Positions 33,775-42,410 of a DNA stretch of 64,000 bases are shown here, piece after piece. The notes under the pieces were generated by a model. That model worked only from the letters and a program-made list of their open reading frames with translations. It did not search any database and was not told the DNA's origin. How positions within the stretch are numbered: position 1 is the stretch's first letter; every line of letters starts with the position of its first letter. A program made the position numbers and the translations under genes. Origin of the DNA: Ruegeria sp. SCSIO 43209. Lineage in GTDB: Bacteria > Pseudomonadota > Alphaproteobacteria > Rhodobacterales > Rhodobacteraceae. The stretch spans positions 3,589,433-3,653,432 of the forward strand of contig NZ_CP065359.1 in assembly GCF_019904295.1 (NCBI RefSeq), read 5' to 3'.

Positions 33775-34733
33775 CTGACACCGAAGCATTCCTCAGAACC
33801 GCCCGGCAGGTCGTTACCGACGAAGCCCGCGCATTGGAGGTCCTTGCCGAAAGCTTGGACGAGCATTTCGCCGAAGCCGTGCAACTGATCCTGCAGGCCA
33901 CTGGCCGCATCATTATCAGTGGTATCGGCAAATCCGGCCATATTGGCCACAAGATCGCGGCGACTCTGGCCAGCACTGGTACACCCGCCTATTTTGTCCA
34001 TCCCGCCGAAGCCAGCCATGGTGATTTGGGCATGGTCTCGAAAGGCGATGTGGTCCTTGCGATCTCGAACTCAGGTGAAGCGCCGGAACTGGCGAACTTG
34101 CTGGCCTTTACGCGTCGCTTTGGAATTCCGCTGATCGGGTTGTCGAGCAAGCCGGAAAGCACCTTGATGAAACAGGCGGATGTGCATCTGCTTATCCCGT
34201 CACTGGGAGAGGCCTGTGGTTTTGGGATGGTGCCTTCAATCTCGACGACGCTGACCCTTGCGATGGGCGACGCGCTGGCGATTGCGCTGATGAAGTACCG
34301 GGATTTCAAACCCGAAGATTTCCGCGCTTACCACCCCGGTGGAAAGTTGGGGGCGCAACTGTCTACTGTGCGTGATCTGATGCATGAAGATTTGCCCTTG
34401 GTGACCGCTGGCACCCCGATGAGCGAGGCGCTGCTGGTCATGAGTCAGAAGAGCTTTGGTGTTGTGGGAGTCACTGATCAGGCAGGTCGTTTGCTGGGTA
34501 TTGTGACCGATGGCGACCTGCGCAGGAACATGGACGGACTATTGAGCAAAAACACCGAAGAGGTGATGACCGAAAACCCAATGACCATTGCGCCAAGTGC
34601 CATGGCGGAGGAGGCGGTTGCAGTCATGAACGATCGCAAGATCACGTCACTCTTTGTGGTTGATCCTGACACAAATGGCCCAGCCTTGGGTCTGCTGCAC
34701 ATACATGACTGTCTGCGTGTAGGATTGGGTTAG
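33771..34733 (+). CDS. kdsD: Arabinose-5-phosphate isomerase KdsD (KpsF/GutQ family)
   Basis: This 320-residue enzyme converts ribulose-5-phosphate to arabinose-5-phosphate, the first step to Kdo for lipopolysaccharide. The N-terminal SIS domain shows GRIIISGIGKSGHIGHKIAATLASTGTPA and VLAISNSGEAPELANLL; two CBS domains follow (DLMHEDLPLVTAG and EVMTENPMTIAPSA). Placement directly before lptC-lptA-lptB supports the LPS role over a sugar-catabolic GutQ. Confidence 0.92.
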   Translation: MTDTEAFLRTARQVVTDEARALEVLAESLDEHFAEAVQLILQATGRIIISGIGKSGHIGHKIAATLASTGTPAYFVHPAEASHGDLGMVSKGDVVLAISNSGEAPELANLLAFTRRFGIPLIGLSSKPESTLMKQADVHLLIPSLGEACGFGMVPSISTTLTLAMGDALAIALMKYRDFKPEDFRAYHPGGKLGAQLSTVRDLMHEDLPLVTAGTPMSEALLVMSQKSFGVVGVTDQAGRLLGIVTDGDLRRNMDGLLSKNTEEVMTENPMTIAPSAMAEEAVAVMNDRKITSLFVVDPDTNGPALGLLHIHDCLRVGLG

Positions 34734-34737
34734 GAAG

Positions 34738-35346
34738 ATGGCTGAAGTTGATCGCCATTCCCGATGGGTGCAGTTCCTGAAGGTACTGCTACCGCTTGTG
34801 GCGATTTTGTTGCTGTCTTCTGTCTTTCTTCTTTCTCGCAGCGTCGACACCAATGTCTCGGTGCCGTTCAGTGATCAGGATATTGACGACCGGCTGACAG
34901 ATCAGGTGGTCACGCGACCCGACTACAAAGGTGTCACCCGCAAGGGCGAGGAAATCCGCGTCGAAGCCCGAAGGGCCAGTCAGGGTGGCGATGGCGACAC
35001 ACCGACGGCAGCCGAAGTGCAGGGCCGCTTTGGACTAAGCAATGGGGGCGAGATCACACTCGAATCCAACACAGGCATCATCAGGCCAGACAAGGGTACT
35101 GCAACGTTTGCAGGGGATGTGGTCATCACCACCAGAGACGGCATCCAGGTCACCACCGACCTGTTGAATACGTCGCTGGATGAAATACGTGGTGATAGCC
35201 CTGGACAGATTGACGGGACCGGTCCGATTGGCGACTTTACTGCCGGAAGAATGGTGTTTGGGACCGAAAAAAAGGACGGTCCGGTTCATATTCTTTTTAC
35301 AGGCGGCGTGAAGTTGATATATGAGCCGCAAAAAGCAGAAAGATAA
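34738..35346 (+). CDS. lptC: LPS export ABC transporter periplasmic protein LptC
   Basis: The product has 202 residues. One N-terminal membrane helix (FLKVLLPLVAILLLSSVFLLS) anchors a periplasmic beta-jellyroll domain with TLESNTGIIRPDKGTATFAGDVVITTRDG, typical of LptC/OstA folds. It relays lipopolysaccharide from LptB2FG to LptA. AGGAAG lies just before the start, four bases after kdsD; lptA follows 3 bases after it. Confidence 0.9.
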   Translation: MAEVDRHSRWVQFLKVLLPLVAILLLSSVFLLSRSVDTNVSVPFSDQDIDDRLTDQVVTRPDYKGVTRKGEEIRVEARRASQGGDGDTPTAAEVQGRFGLSNGGEITLESNTGIIRPDKGTATFAGDVVITTRDGIQVTTDLLNTSLDEIRGDSPGQIDGTGPIGDFTAGRMVFGTEKKDGPVHILFTGGVKLIYEPQKAER

Positions 35347-35349
35347 CTT

Positions 35350-35841
35350 GTGTTCGATTTACGTGTCGCCTTTTTGTGTCTAGCCGTGGCTGTCGGAGCC
35401 ACACCTGTTTCTGCACAAGAGGCTCAGGTGGCGTTCGGCTCGGTCAATGCCGACCCGACGCTGCCGGTCGAGGTGACGTCCGAGACATTGAACGTGAATC
35501 AGGAAGATGGATCGGCCGAGTTTATCGGCAACGTCATTGTCATCCAGGGTGAGATGCGCCTGACGGCAGACCGGGTTCTTGTCATCTATAACGAAGAACG
35601 CTCGGCCATCGAACGGATGGAGGCCACCGAAAACGTGGTTCTGGTCAGTCCGCCCGACGCAGCCGAGGGCGATTGGGCAGAATACACCATCGACTCCGGC
35701 GTGATTGAGATGAAGGGCAACGTGTTGCTGACGCAGGGCCCAAGTATCATCAGCGGCGACGAGATGATTGCAAATCTGACGACGGGAACTGCGACGATGT
35801 CAGGGCGTGTCAAAACCATTCTGCAACAAGGTGGCAACTGA
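35350..35841 (+). CDS. lptA: LPS transport periplasmic protein LptA
   Basis: The product has 163 residues from a GTG start, with a signal peptide ending near PVSAQ (residue 22). The OstA/LptA domain shows VTSETLNVNQEDGSAEFIGNVIVIQGEMRLTADRVLVIY and GNVLLTQGPSIISGDEMIANLTTGTATMSG. LptA forms the periplasmic bridge carrying lipopolysaccharide to LptD. Overlaps lptB by one base. Confidence 0.92.
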   Translation: MFDLRVAFLCLAVAVGATPVSAQEAQVAFGSVNADPTLPVEVTSETLNVNQEDGSAEFIGNVIVIQGEMRLTADRVLVIYNEERSAIERMEATENVVLVSPPDAAEGDWAEYTIDSGVIEMKGNVLLTQGPSIISGDEMIANLTTGTATMSGRVKTILQQGGN

Positions 35842-36599
35842 TGAACCGGCCCGAACTCTCCATCGCTGAAGGTTCTTCCGGTCTGAAGATCGAAAAGCTA
35901 CGAAAGTCTTATCGCAAGAAGACCGTCATTCGCGATGTGTCCATGGAATTGAACCGCTCCGAGGTCGTGGCGTTGCTAGGCCCGAACGGATCGGGCAAGA
36001 CCACCACTTTTTATTCTGTCGCCGGTCTGGTTTTCCCCGAAGCGGGCACGGTCACGATTGATGGGCAGAGCGTCACGACCCTGCCGATGTATCGTCGTGC
36101 ACGGATGGGGATCGGATATCTGCCGCAGGAGATGTCGATTTTCCGCGGGATGAGCGTTGAAGACAACATCGCTTCGGTTCTAGATATCACGGTTAAACAT
36201 GCCCATCGCCGCAAGGAGCGGCTGGAAGAGCTGCTATCGGACTTTTCCATCGAACACCTGCGCCGAGCGCCTGCATTGGCATTGTCCGGCGGGGAACGCC
36301 GCCGGGTCGAAATTGCGCGCTGTCTGGCCGCCGATCCGAAATATCTGCTGTTGGACGAACCATTTGCGGGTGTCGACCCGATCAGTGTCGGTGATATCCG
36401 GCATCTGGTGGCCGATCTGAAAAAGCGTGGCATCGGAGTGCTGATCACGGATCATAACGTCCGGGAAACGCTGGAGATTGTGGATCGGGCCTATATCTTG
36501 CATGACGGCCAGGTTTTGATGTCAGGCACGCCCGATGAAGTTGTCGAAAACGAAAATGTTCGCCGGGTCTATCTGGGTGAAAACTTCCGTATTTCATAA
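35841..36599 (+). CDS. lptB: LPS export ABC transporter ATP-binding protein LptB
   Basis: This 252-residue protein is the cytoplasmic ATPase dimer powering LPS extraction. Walker A LLGPNGSGKTTTF, signature LSGGERRRVEIARCLA, Walker B YLLLDEPFAGVDP and the switch histidine in LITDHNVRETLEI are all present. GIGYLPQEMSIFRGMSVEDNI is characteristic of LptB. Last gene of kdsD-lptC-lptA-lptB; hpf follows after 252 bases that hold no gene I can support. Confidence 0.96.
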   Translation: MNRPELSIAEGSSGLKIEKLRKSYRKKTVIRDVSMELNRSEVVALLGPNGSGKTTTFYSVAGLVFPEAGTVTIDGQSVTTLPMYRRARMGIGYLPQEMSIFRGMSVEDNIASVLDITVKHAHRRKERLEELLSDFSIEHLRRAPALALSGGERRRVEIARCLAADPKYLLLDEPFAGVDPISVGDIRHLVADLKKRGIGVLITDHNVRETLEIVDRAYILHDGQVLMSGTPDEVVENENVRRVYLGENFRIS

Positions 36600-36851
36600 G
36601 GTTGTGCGGAGATGCGCCTGATGCATGACGGAAATCACGTATATACACACCTGTTTTGATTGACTCTTCCCTCACCTCTTGGCTCAATTGGCATATGGCA
36701 TTTCTTCGGTTCCAAACTGGATCTCGATCTCCCTTCGTTGAAGGGCCGGGCCAACGGCAACCGCAGACCATGCCGATACCCCCCACCCGATAAAAACAAG
36801 TCAGTCGCGTTACGCGACGTCAGAATGGGTGTGAATTGTGAAGGAGATCAC

Positions 36852-37415
36852 ATGCGTTACCAAATCAGCGGAAAACAGATCGACATCGGTGCGGCCCTGC
36901 AGACCCATGTGCAGACCGAACTGGGCGAGGTCGTGGGCAAATATGCCCAGCGGCCTACAGACGCCAACGTCGTCTTTTCCCGTTCGGCGCATGAATATGT
37001 ATGCGAAACCACCGTGCATCTGTCGACCGGCCTGACCGCACAGGCCAAGGCGCACGCGACCGAGATTTACGCGGCATTCGAAGGCTGCTGCGACAAGATG
37101 GAGACACAACTGCGACGCTATAAGCGCCGCCTGAAAGACCACCACAAGGATCGGTCCGAGCCGGTTGAACTCTTTGGCGCGTCCTCTTATATCCTCGCCT
37201 CTGACGAATCGGAGACGGCAGACGAACCCGAATCGCTGCAGCCTATGATCGTGGCTGAGATGGAAACCAAGATCCCATCGCTCAGTGTTGGTGAAGCCGT
37301 CATGCAGATGGAACTCGCTGGTGCTCCGGTACTGGTTTTCCGAAATGAGAACAAGGACGGATTGAATGTCGTTTATCGCCGCGAGGACGGCAATATCGGT
37401 TGGATCGATCCGTAA
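36852..37415 (+). CDS. hpf: Ribosome hibernation promoting factor, long form
   Basis: The product has 187 residues from the ATG at 36852, preceded by AAGGAGA; an extension upstream in frame is non-coding in character. The N-terminal S30AE domain (MRYQISGKQIDIGAALQTHVQTELGEVVGKY to about residue 105) blocks the decoding centre. The C-terminal domain of about 60 residues, with AVMQMELAGAPVLVFRNENKDGLNVVYRREDGNIGWIDP, dimerises ribosomes into 100S particles. Followed by ptsN, as in many proteobacteria. Confidence 0.93.
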   Translation: MRYQISGKQIDIGAALQTHVQTELGEVVGKYAQRPTDANVVFSRSAHEYVCETTVHLSTGLTAQAKAHATEIYAAFEGCCDKMETQLRRYKRRLKDHHKDRSEPVELFGASSYILASDESETADEPESLQPMIVAEMETKIPSLSVGEAVMQMELAGAPVLVFRNENKDGLNVVYRREDGNIGWIDP

Positions 37416-37471
37416 CAGGCAAGACTAATCGGCCTGCCCCCGAATAGCCGGGGGCACGGCTTAGGAGCAAA

Positions 37472-37939
37472 ATGATGGAGCTTTCGAGCATTCTAAAGCC
37501 AGAAGCGGTGCGTGTACTGTCCGCTGCTTCCAGCAAGAAGCGTTTGTTTCAGGAAATTGGCGATGTCGGCGCCGCGACGCTTGGGCTGGATGCTCAGACG
37601 ATCGTAGACAGCCTGCTTGAGAGGGAGAGCCTTGGCCCAACTGGTGTTGGACATGGTGTTGCACTTCCGCACGCACGGCTTTCCGAACTAGAATCGGTTT
37701 CGGGTGTGTTTGTCATGCTGGAAAAGCCCATCGACTTCGGTTCGGTCGACCGTCAGCCGGTCGATTTGGCGTTTTCCCTGTTTGCGCCAGAAGAGGCGGG
37801 GGTTGAACACCTTAAGGCGCTGGCGTTGGTCTCGCGCACGCTGCGCGAGCAATCGGTCTGCGCCAAGCTGCGGGCCAACCCTGACCCGGTAAAGCTGTAT
37901 GCCATTCTGACTGAAGCGCAATCGATGCAAGCTGCCTGA
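37472..37939 (+). CDS. ptsN: Nitrogen-regulatory PTS protein EIIA-Ntr (PtsN)
   Basis: The product has 155 residues (start at one of two adjacent ATGs). The phosphorylation-site histidine is His67 in GHGVALPHARL. Conserved DSLLERESLGPTGVG precedes it and LVSRTLREQSVCAKLRAN follows. It takes phosphate from NPr and regulates metabolism rather than transporting sugar. Placed after hpf and followed by a strong terminator. Confidence 0.94.
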   Translation: MMELSSILKPEAVRVLSAASSKKRLFQEIGDVGAATLGLDAQTIVDSLLERESLGPTGVGHGVALPHARLSELESVSGVFVMLEKPIDFGSVDRQPVDLAFSLFAPEEAGVEHLKALALVSRTLREQSVCAKLRANPDPVKLYAILTEAQSMQAA

Positions 37940-37955
37940 TTGGCCCACTTATCAA

Positions 37956-37995
37956 CAAAAAAAGCCCCCGATTTGTCGGGGGCTTATTTTGTTTC
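37956..37995. terminator. Bidirectional Rho-independent terminator
   Basis: GCCCCCGA (37964-37971) pairs with TCGGGGGC (37976-37983), flanked by an A-run on the left and a T-rich stretch on the right. It sits between convergent ptsN and the CAP-domain gene and can serve both strands. Confidence 0.88.
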
Positions 37996-38009
37996 TTTAG
38001 CTGGCGTGA

Positions 38010-38525
38010 TCAGCCGCCGGATCCCATTTCCAGCGTCCACCAGATCTTGCCACCGCCTTCTTGGTGCCAGGCGAATCCCATCTGGGTGGCGCGCGGGTCC
38101 ATGATCACAGCACGAGGACCGGGTTCCTGCATCCATGCGGCCAGCGTTTCGGTCTCGGTCTCAAAGGTTTCCGAGATCGCTTCACCCAGGAATGTACCGA
38201 AGTAACCGGCGCGCGCCGCGCGATCCAACGGAGACGAACCGTCCGAACCGAAATGCCATGGCCGATTCTGTCGCGCCATGTCTTTCGCATGAGTGGCGGC
38301 AGCTGCATTCAGTTGCGAGTTCAATTGGACCTGTTGCAGGCCAGATGCTTGCCGCAAGGCATTCACCGAATCCAGCATTCTGAACTGCAGCTTTTCAGGG
38401 TTGCCACGAATTTTGTACACAGATGGCAGCGGCCTGCCATCGGCGCCAATAGCGGATGTGCCCGAATCGGTACATGCCGCAAGTGCGACAAAACAAATCG
38501 CTAGTAGAGAAAGAATACGTGTCAT
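38010..38525 (-). CDS. CAP/SCP-domain lipoprotein
   Basis: The product has 171 residues from the ATG at 38525 (MTRILSLLAICFVALAAC); the longer frame upstream lacks a sensible start. A lipobox LAAC places Cys18 as the lipidated residue. The CAP domain follows: MLDSVNALRQASGLQQVQLNSQLNAAAATHAKDMARQNRPWHFG (His at about 92), LGEAISETFETETETLAAWM, and FAWHQEGGGKIWWTLEMGSG. Bacterial CAP lipoproteins are common but mostly of unknown role. Divergent from the L,D-transpeptidase gene by 169 bases. Confidence 0.88.
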   Translation of the reverse strand: MTRILSLLAICFVALAACTDSGTSAIGADGRPLPSVYKIRGNPEKLQFRMLDSVNALRQASGLQQVQLNSQLNAAAATHAKDMARQNRPWHFGSDGSSPLDRAARAGYFGTFLGEAISETFETETETLAAWMQEPGPRAVIMDPRATQMGFAWHQEGGGKIWWTLEMGSGG

Positions 38526-38694
38526 GATCGGCCTAAATATTGTGTCGAGAAGGGAAATAGCCTGCTTGACCGCCCGGAGCAAACCTACAATGCCCCAACC
38601 TTGCGTGATTCTGCCGGTTTGATTTGCGACTGAAGCATTCTGGCCATAAAATGCCTTAGATTTTGCATTTGCTGTTAGCAGAGGACCGATCTCC

Positions 38695-39294
38695 ATGGTC
38701 AAGAAACATATTCTTACATCGACGCGCCGGGGATTCCTGGCCGGTGCAACCGCTAGCTTGGCCTCGCCTGCGTTGGCTCAGTATATTCCGGGCGACCCGC
38801 TACGCCCTGCCCCGGAACCGGAAGCTCCGGTACGCCGCAATGTGTCGGGATTCCGTGCGCTGGACTGGCAGCCCTATTTTTCGAACACAAGAAACGGTGC
38901 CATTCTGGTGGATACCGTATCCAGAGCGCTGCATTATTGGTCAGATGATCAATCCGTATACAAACTGTACCCCTCTTCGGTGCCTCTGACCGAGGAATTG
39001 ACCCGTCGCGGACGCACCAGTGTCATTCGCAAGGTGGAAGGCCCAAGCTGGTCACCGACGCCATCGATGAAGAAGCGCAACCCTGAATGGCCGGATTATA
39101 TTCCGCCGGGTCCTGATAACCCGCTGGGAACACACGCTTTATATCTGAGCTGGAAGTATTATCGCATCCATGGCACCCACGATACGCGTAAAATTGGACG
39201 CCGGTCGTCGAACGGGTGCATTGGCTTGTTCAACGATGACATCGCCGAACTGTTTTCTATGGCCAAGGTCGGCACGCAAGTGTTGCTAATTTGA
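38695..39294 (+). CDS. L,D-transpeptidase (YkuD family)
   Basis: The product has 199 residues. The N-terminus TSTRRGFLAGATASLASPALAQ has a twin-arginine plus hydrophobic export signal, so it probably goes out by Tat. The catalytic motif is HGTHDTRKIGRRSSNGCIGL, with the nucleophilic cysteine in SNGCIGL and the upstream histidine of the HGT block. Such enzymes crosslink peptidoglycan by 3-3 bonds or attach outer-membrane proteins to the wall. Confidence 0.92.
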   Translation: MVKKHILTSTRRGFLAGATASLASPALAQYIPGDPLRPAPEPEAPVRRNVSGFRALDWQPYFSNTRNGAILVDTVSRALHYWSDDQSVYKLYPSSVPLTEELTRRGRTSVIRKVEGPSWSPTPSMKKRNPEWPDYIPPGPDNPLGTHALYLSWKYYRIHGTHDTRKIGRRSSNGCIGLFNDDIAELFSMAKVGTQVLLI

Positions 39295-39433
39295 CGACAT
39301 TTTCGCGCACGAACCCGCTTGCGGGACAAGTTGCAATTGCAATCCGCCTGCATTGCTGATTAGAAAAACTCACGAGGTAAGTCTTAGATGCGTGGTTTCG
39401 CTATTGGGAATCGCGCAAATTCTGGAGGTTAAT

Positions 39434-39616
39434 ATGAAGAAACTCGTTCTCGCTGCTGCTCTGACTGCTGCTGCTTCGACCGCATATGCTGGCAACCTGG
39501 AAGAGCCGGTTGTTGAAGCACCTGTTGTTGTCGAAGAGACCCAAGGTTCGTCGCAGGGCATCATCCTGCCGCTGATCCTGCTGGTTGTTGTTGCCGCAGC
39601 TGTTGCAGCAAGCTAA
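39434..39616 (+). CDS. Tiny exported protein with C-terminal membrane segment
   Basis: The product has 60 residues from the ATG at 39434, preceded by a strong GGAGG. A signal peptide (MKKLVLAAALTAAASTAYAG) precedes a short Glu/Val/Pro segment (NLEEPVVEAPVVVEETQG) and a terminal hydrophobic helix (GIILPLILLVVVAAAVAAS). A perfect terminator follows 25 bases later, so it is a stand-alone transcript. Function unknown. Confidence 0.75.
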   Translation: MKKLVLAAALTAAASTAYAGNLEEPVVEAPVVVEETQGSSQGIILPLILLVVVAAAVAAS

Positions 39617-39639
39617 GTCGACGAGACTTTATGCACTTA

Positions 39640-39671
39640 AAAGGCGGTGGTGCAAACCACCGCCTTTTTTC
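39640..39671. terminator. Rho-independent terminator
   Basis: AAGGCGGTGGT and ACCACCGCCTT form a perfect stem around a GCAA loop, followed by a T-run. It sits between the convergent 60-residue protein gene and hemH and, with A's on the left, may act for both. Confidence 0.9.
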
Positions 39672-39692
39672 GTGTCTGGTGAAAGCGCGCGA

Positions 39693-40742
39693 CTAGTCTA
39701 ACCAACCACGCAGATTGTCTTCGATCACTTTACTCAGCGCGGCGATATGCGAATCATCGTCGTTAAGGCAAGGGATATAGGTGAACGATTCACCACCCGC
39801 CTCTTCGAAGCTCTCTTTGATCTCTTCGTTGATCTCTTCCAGCGTCTCAATGCAATCGGCAGAGAAGGCAGGTGCGATGACGGCGATGTTCTTCTTACCC
39901 TGACGCGCCAGATCAGCCACGTGATCGACGGTGTAGGGCTTCAGCCATTCTTCAGGTCCAAAGCGCGATTGAAAGGTCGAGATCAGCTGATCATCCGTCC
40001 ATCCCAGACGCTCTTTCAGTAGCCTTGATGTTTTCACGCATTGGCAGTGGTAGGGGTCCCCTTGCTGCAAATAGCGCTGGGGCATACCGTGATACGAGCA
40101 GACCAGGACATCCGGTTTTGTCTCCATATTTGCATAGGCGCGCTCGACAGAGCTCGCCAAGGCATCGATATAGGCAGGTTCGTCGAAATAGGCCGGAACA
40201 GTTCGGCTGGCAGGCTGCCATGTCTCTTTCATCAACGCGCGGAAGAACTGATCATTTGCTGTAGCAGTCGTGGCACCGGCATATTGCGGGTAGAGCGGGA
40301 AGAACAGGATGCGATCACAGCCTTCTTCTACCATCTCCCGGACCTTCGACGGAGTTGAAGGATTGCCGTAACGCATGCAAAAATCCAGCATCACCCGATC
40401 GCCATACCGCTGCTGCATCGCTGCGCGCAGCTTGGCAGTCTGATCTTTGGTGATCGTCATCAACGGGCTTTCGCCCTTATCGTGATTCCAGATTGACTTG
40501 TACGCCTCACCCGAACTGAAAGGCCGCTTGGTCAGAATGATGCTTTGCAGAATCGGCTGCCACTTCCACGCCGGGTAGTCGATCACGCGCTTGTCCGACA
40601 GGAACTCGTTCAGATACCGCCGCATAGGCCAATAACTGTAGTCATCTGGAGTTCCCAGATTAGCCAGCAGGATGCCGACGCGGCCCATCTTGACCTTGGG
40701 ATGGTCTGCAGGGGCATGGGTTGGACGAGTGGCATCAAACAT
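39693..40742 (-). CDS. hemH: Ferrochelatase HemH
   Basis: The product has 349 residues from the ATG at 40742 (MFDATRPTHAP), which has AGGAAGC before it. It inserts ferrous iron into protoporphyrin IX, the last step of haem synthesis. Conserved blocks: KMGRVGILLANLGTPDDYS, VCSYHGMPQRYLQQGDPYHCQC with the active-site histidine in SYHG, and VIAPAFSADCIETLEEINEE. Preceded on its strand by a methyltransferase gene. Confidence 0.96.
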   Translation of the reverse strand: MFDATRPTHAPADHPKVKMGRVGILLANLGTPDDYSYWPMRRYLNEFLSDKRVIDYPAWKWQPILQSIILTKRPFSSGEAYKSIWNHDKGESPLMTITKDQTAKLRAAMQQRYGDRVMLDFCMRYGNPSTPSKVREMVEEGCDRILFFPLYPQYAGATTATANDQFFRALMKETWQPASRTVPAYFDEPAYIDALASSVERAYANMETKPDVLVCSYHGMPQRYLQQGDPYHCQCVKTSRLLKERLGWTDDQLISTFQSRFGPEEWLKPYTVDHVADLARQGKKNIAVIAPAFSADCIETLEEINEEIKESFEEAGGESFTYIPCLNDDDSHIAALSKVIEDNLRGWLD

Positions 40743-40797
40743 TGAAAGCTTCCTGATTTGTGGTGTCTGGCCTGAGATATAGGGAAAAGGCCGGTCG

Positions 40798-41628
40798 TCA
40801 ATCGGGCAGTTTGCCCTCATCCGTACCTAGCGCATCAGCCAGCCGCATCTTGGCGGATCCCGGACGCAAAGGTTTGGGTTGGCTGTCATCGGGGGCCCAG
40901 CCCGTCAGACAGATCAATTCAAATGTTGCCGCCAGGCGGCCCTGTGGCGATTTGTAATGTCCGGCATAGATGTCTTGCGCTTTGTCAAAAACAGCACGTC
41001 GGGTCGCGTGTTTCAGGCGATCGGCCAATGCGTTGGTTTCTCCCATTGCACGCAGGTCACGCATCAGATGCAGCAGATCGCGGTATTCCGCAGACAGTGT
41101 CGCCTTGTCGGCGACGGGCAAAGCCAGCCCGGCCCGCTGCAGCAGCCCCCCCAGATCACGAAGCTCGGCCATGGGAGCAATACGGGGGCTGAGACCGCCA
41201 GTCACCTCGATCTCGGCTTGACCCAAGGCCGCGCGTAATTCCTGAAGGGTGTCGCCCCCTAAACATACCGCTAACAGCAATCCGTCGGATTTTAGGGCGC
41301 GATGGCATTGGATCAGTTGGCCGACCGGGTCGTTTGCCCAATGCAGTGCCATCGCATGTATCAAGAGATCATGCTCTCCTGGAGTTAGGTCGAGAACATC
41401 TTCATCCCTGATCACCCGAGCCTCGGGCCACAACCCCTCCCAGATATGGGGGAAGGGGGTCACGACGGCGGGCGCCTTAAAGGTTTTGTTAACCATGGAC
41501 AGACGATCCTGCACTTCGTCAACGGCGGCACGGTGCAGGAAAAGCGCCTCGTCCCGCACGCGGCTGCGGTGAAGCGCAAGGACGGCGCGGTCAAACAGAG
41601 AGGGTGCAGTGTCGGACGGAAGCTTCAT
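40798..41628 (-). CDS. SAM-dependent methyltransferase-like protein (BioC/NDUFAF5 type)
   Basis: The product has 276 residues from the ATG at 41628 (MKLPSDTAPSLFDR). LFDRAVLALHRSRVRDEALFLHRAAVDEVQDRLSMV at the start is typical of the NDUFAF5-like methyltransferase family of alphaproteobacteria. The usual glycine-rich SAM loop is not obvious (the region reads VVTPFPHIWEGLWPEARVIRDEDVLDL), while motif IV-like DLLIHAMALHWANDPVGQLIQCHRAL is clear, as is LAVCLGGDTLQELRAAL. Human NDUFAF5 modifies complex I. Its start overlaps the divergent comF start. Confidence 0.78.
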   Translation of the reverse strand: MKLPSDTAPSLFDRAVLALHRSRVRDEALFLHRAAVDEVQDRLSMVNKTFKAPAVVTPFPHIWEGLWPEARVIRDEDVLDLTPGEHDLLIHAMALHWANDPVGQLIQCHRALKSDGLLLAVCLGGDTLQELRAALGQAEIEVTGGLSPRIAPMAELRDLGGLLQRAGLALPVADKATLSAEYRDLLHLMRDLRAMGETNALADRLKHATRRAVFDKAQDIYAGHYKSPQGRLAATFELICLTGWAPDDSQPKPLRPGSAKMRLADALGTDEGKLPD

Positions 41629-42373
41629 AAGCCGCAAGTATCGCATTCGTCAGGGGATTCAAACAGCTGTCGAGATGATCTACCCACCGCGTTGCTTGTC
41701 CTGCGGAGCACTGACCGAATCCGATTTTGGCCTCTGCGGTGCATGCTGGCGCGACACGCCGTTCATCGGTGGCACCGTCTGCGAAAGCTGCGGCATGCCA
41801 CTTCCCGGCGCGCAGGACGGACACCGGATTGAATGTGATGACTGCCTCAGGGCACCGCGCGCGTGGCAGCATGGTCGGGCAGCGTTGCAGTATCAGGGGG
41901 GCGCGAAGGCACTTATACTTGCCTTTAAGCACGGGGATCGGCCTGAGCTGGCCCGCCCTGCCGCCCGCTGGATGGCCCAAGCCGGGCAAGAGCTGTTGCA
42001 CCCGAACATGCTGATCGCACCGGTTCCGCTGCACTGGACCCGGCTGATCAAGCGTCGCTACAATCAATCGGCGCTGCTGGCGGGGCATCTGGGCCGGGAA
42101 GCGGAGTTGAGTGTCTGCCCCGATCTTCTGGTACGCACGGTACGCACCCCTGTTCTGGATGGAAAAACTGCAGTTGAGCGATCCCTTGCGTTGTCCAACG
42201 CCATATCCCTGCACCGAAAACGTGCTCCCATGATCAGAGGCCGGGATATTCTTCTGGTCGATGATGTTATGACCTCGGGTGCGACGTTGGACGCCTGCGC
42301 GCGTGTCTGTCGCGCGTCAGGGGCAAATCATATTTTCGTGTTGGTACTGGCGCGCGTTGCCAAGGATGCCTAA
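41609..42373 (+). CDS. comF: ComF family phosphoribosyltransferase-like protein
   Basis: The product has 254 residues from a GTG with GAGAGG upstream; an ATG at 41675 (MIYPPRCLSCG) is the alternative and would avoid a 20-base overlap with the divergent methyltransferase gene. An N-terminal double zinc-finger is visible (CLSCG, CGACW, CESCGMP, CDDC). The C-terminal phosphoribosyltransferase fold has the PRPP loop ILLVDDVMTSGATLDACARV. ComF proteins take part in DNA uptake in competent bacteria; the role in Rhodobacteraceae is not clear. Confidence 0.88.
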   Translation: MSDGSFISRKYRIRQGIQTAVEMIYPPRCLSCGALTESDFGLCGACWRDTPFIGGTVCESCGMPLPGAQDGHRIECDDCLRAPRAWQHGRAALQYQGGAKALILAFKHGDRPELARPAARWMAQAGQELLHPNMLIAPVPLHWTRLIKRRYNQSALLAGHLGREAELSVCPDLLVRTVRTPVLDGKTAVERSLALSNAISLHRKRAPMIRGRDILLVDDVMTSGATLDACARVCRASGANHIFVLVLARVAKDA

Positions 42374-42410
42374 TTCGCCCAAGAATGTGCGAAACCCAAA
42401 GGGACGGAAT

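Noticed and set aside
36600..36851. A sigma-54 promoter before hpf (TGGC..TTGGCAT strings)
   Set aside because: The GG and GC elements do not have the required ten-base spacing.
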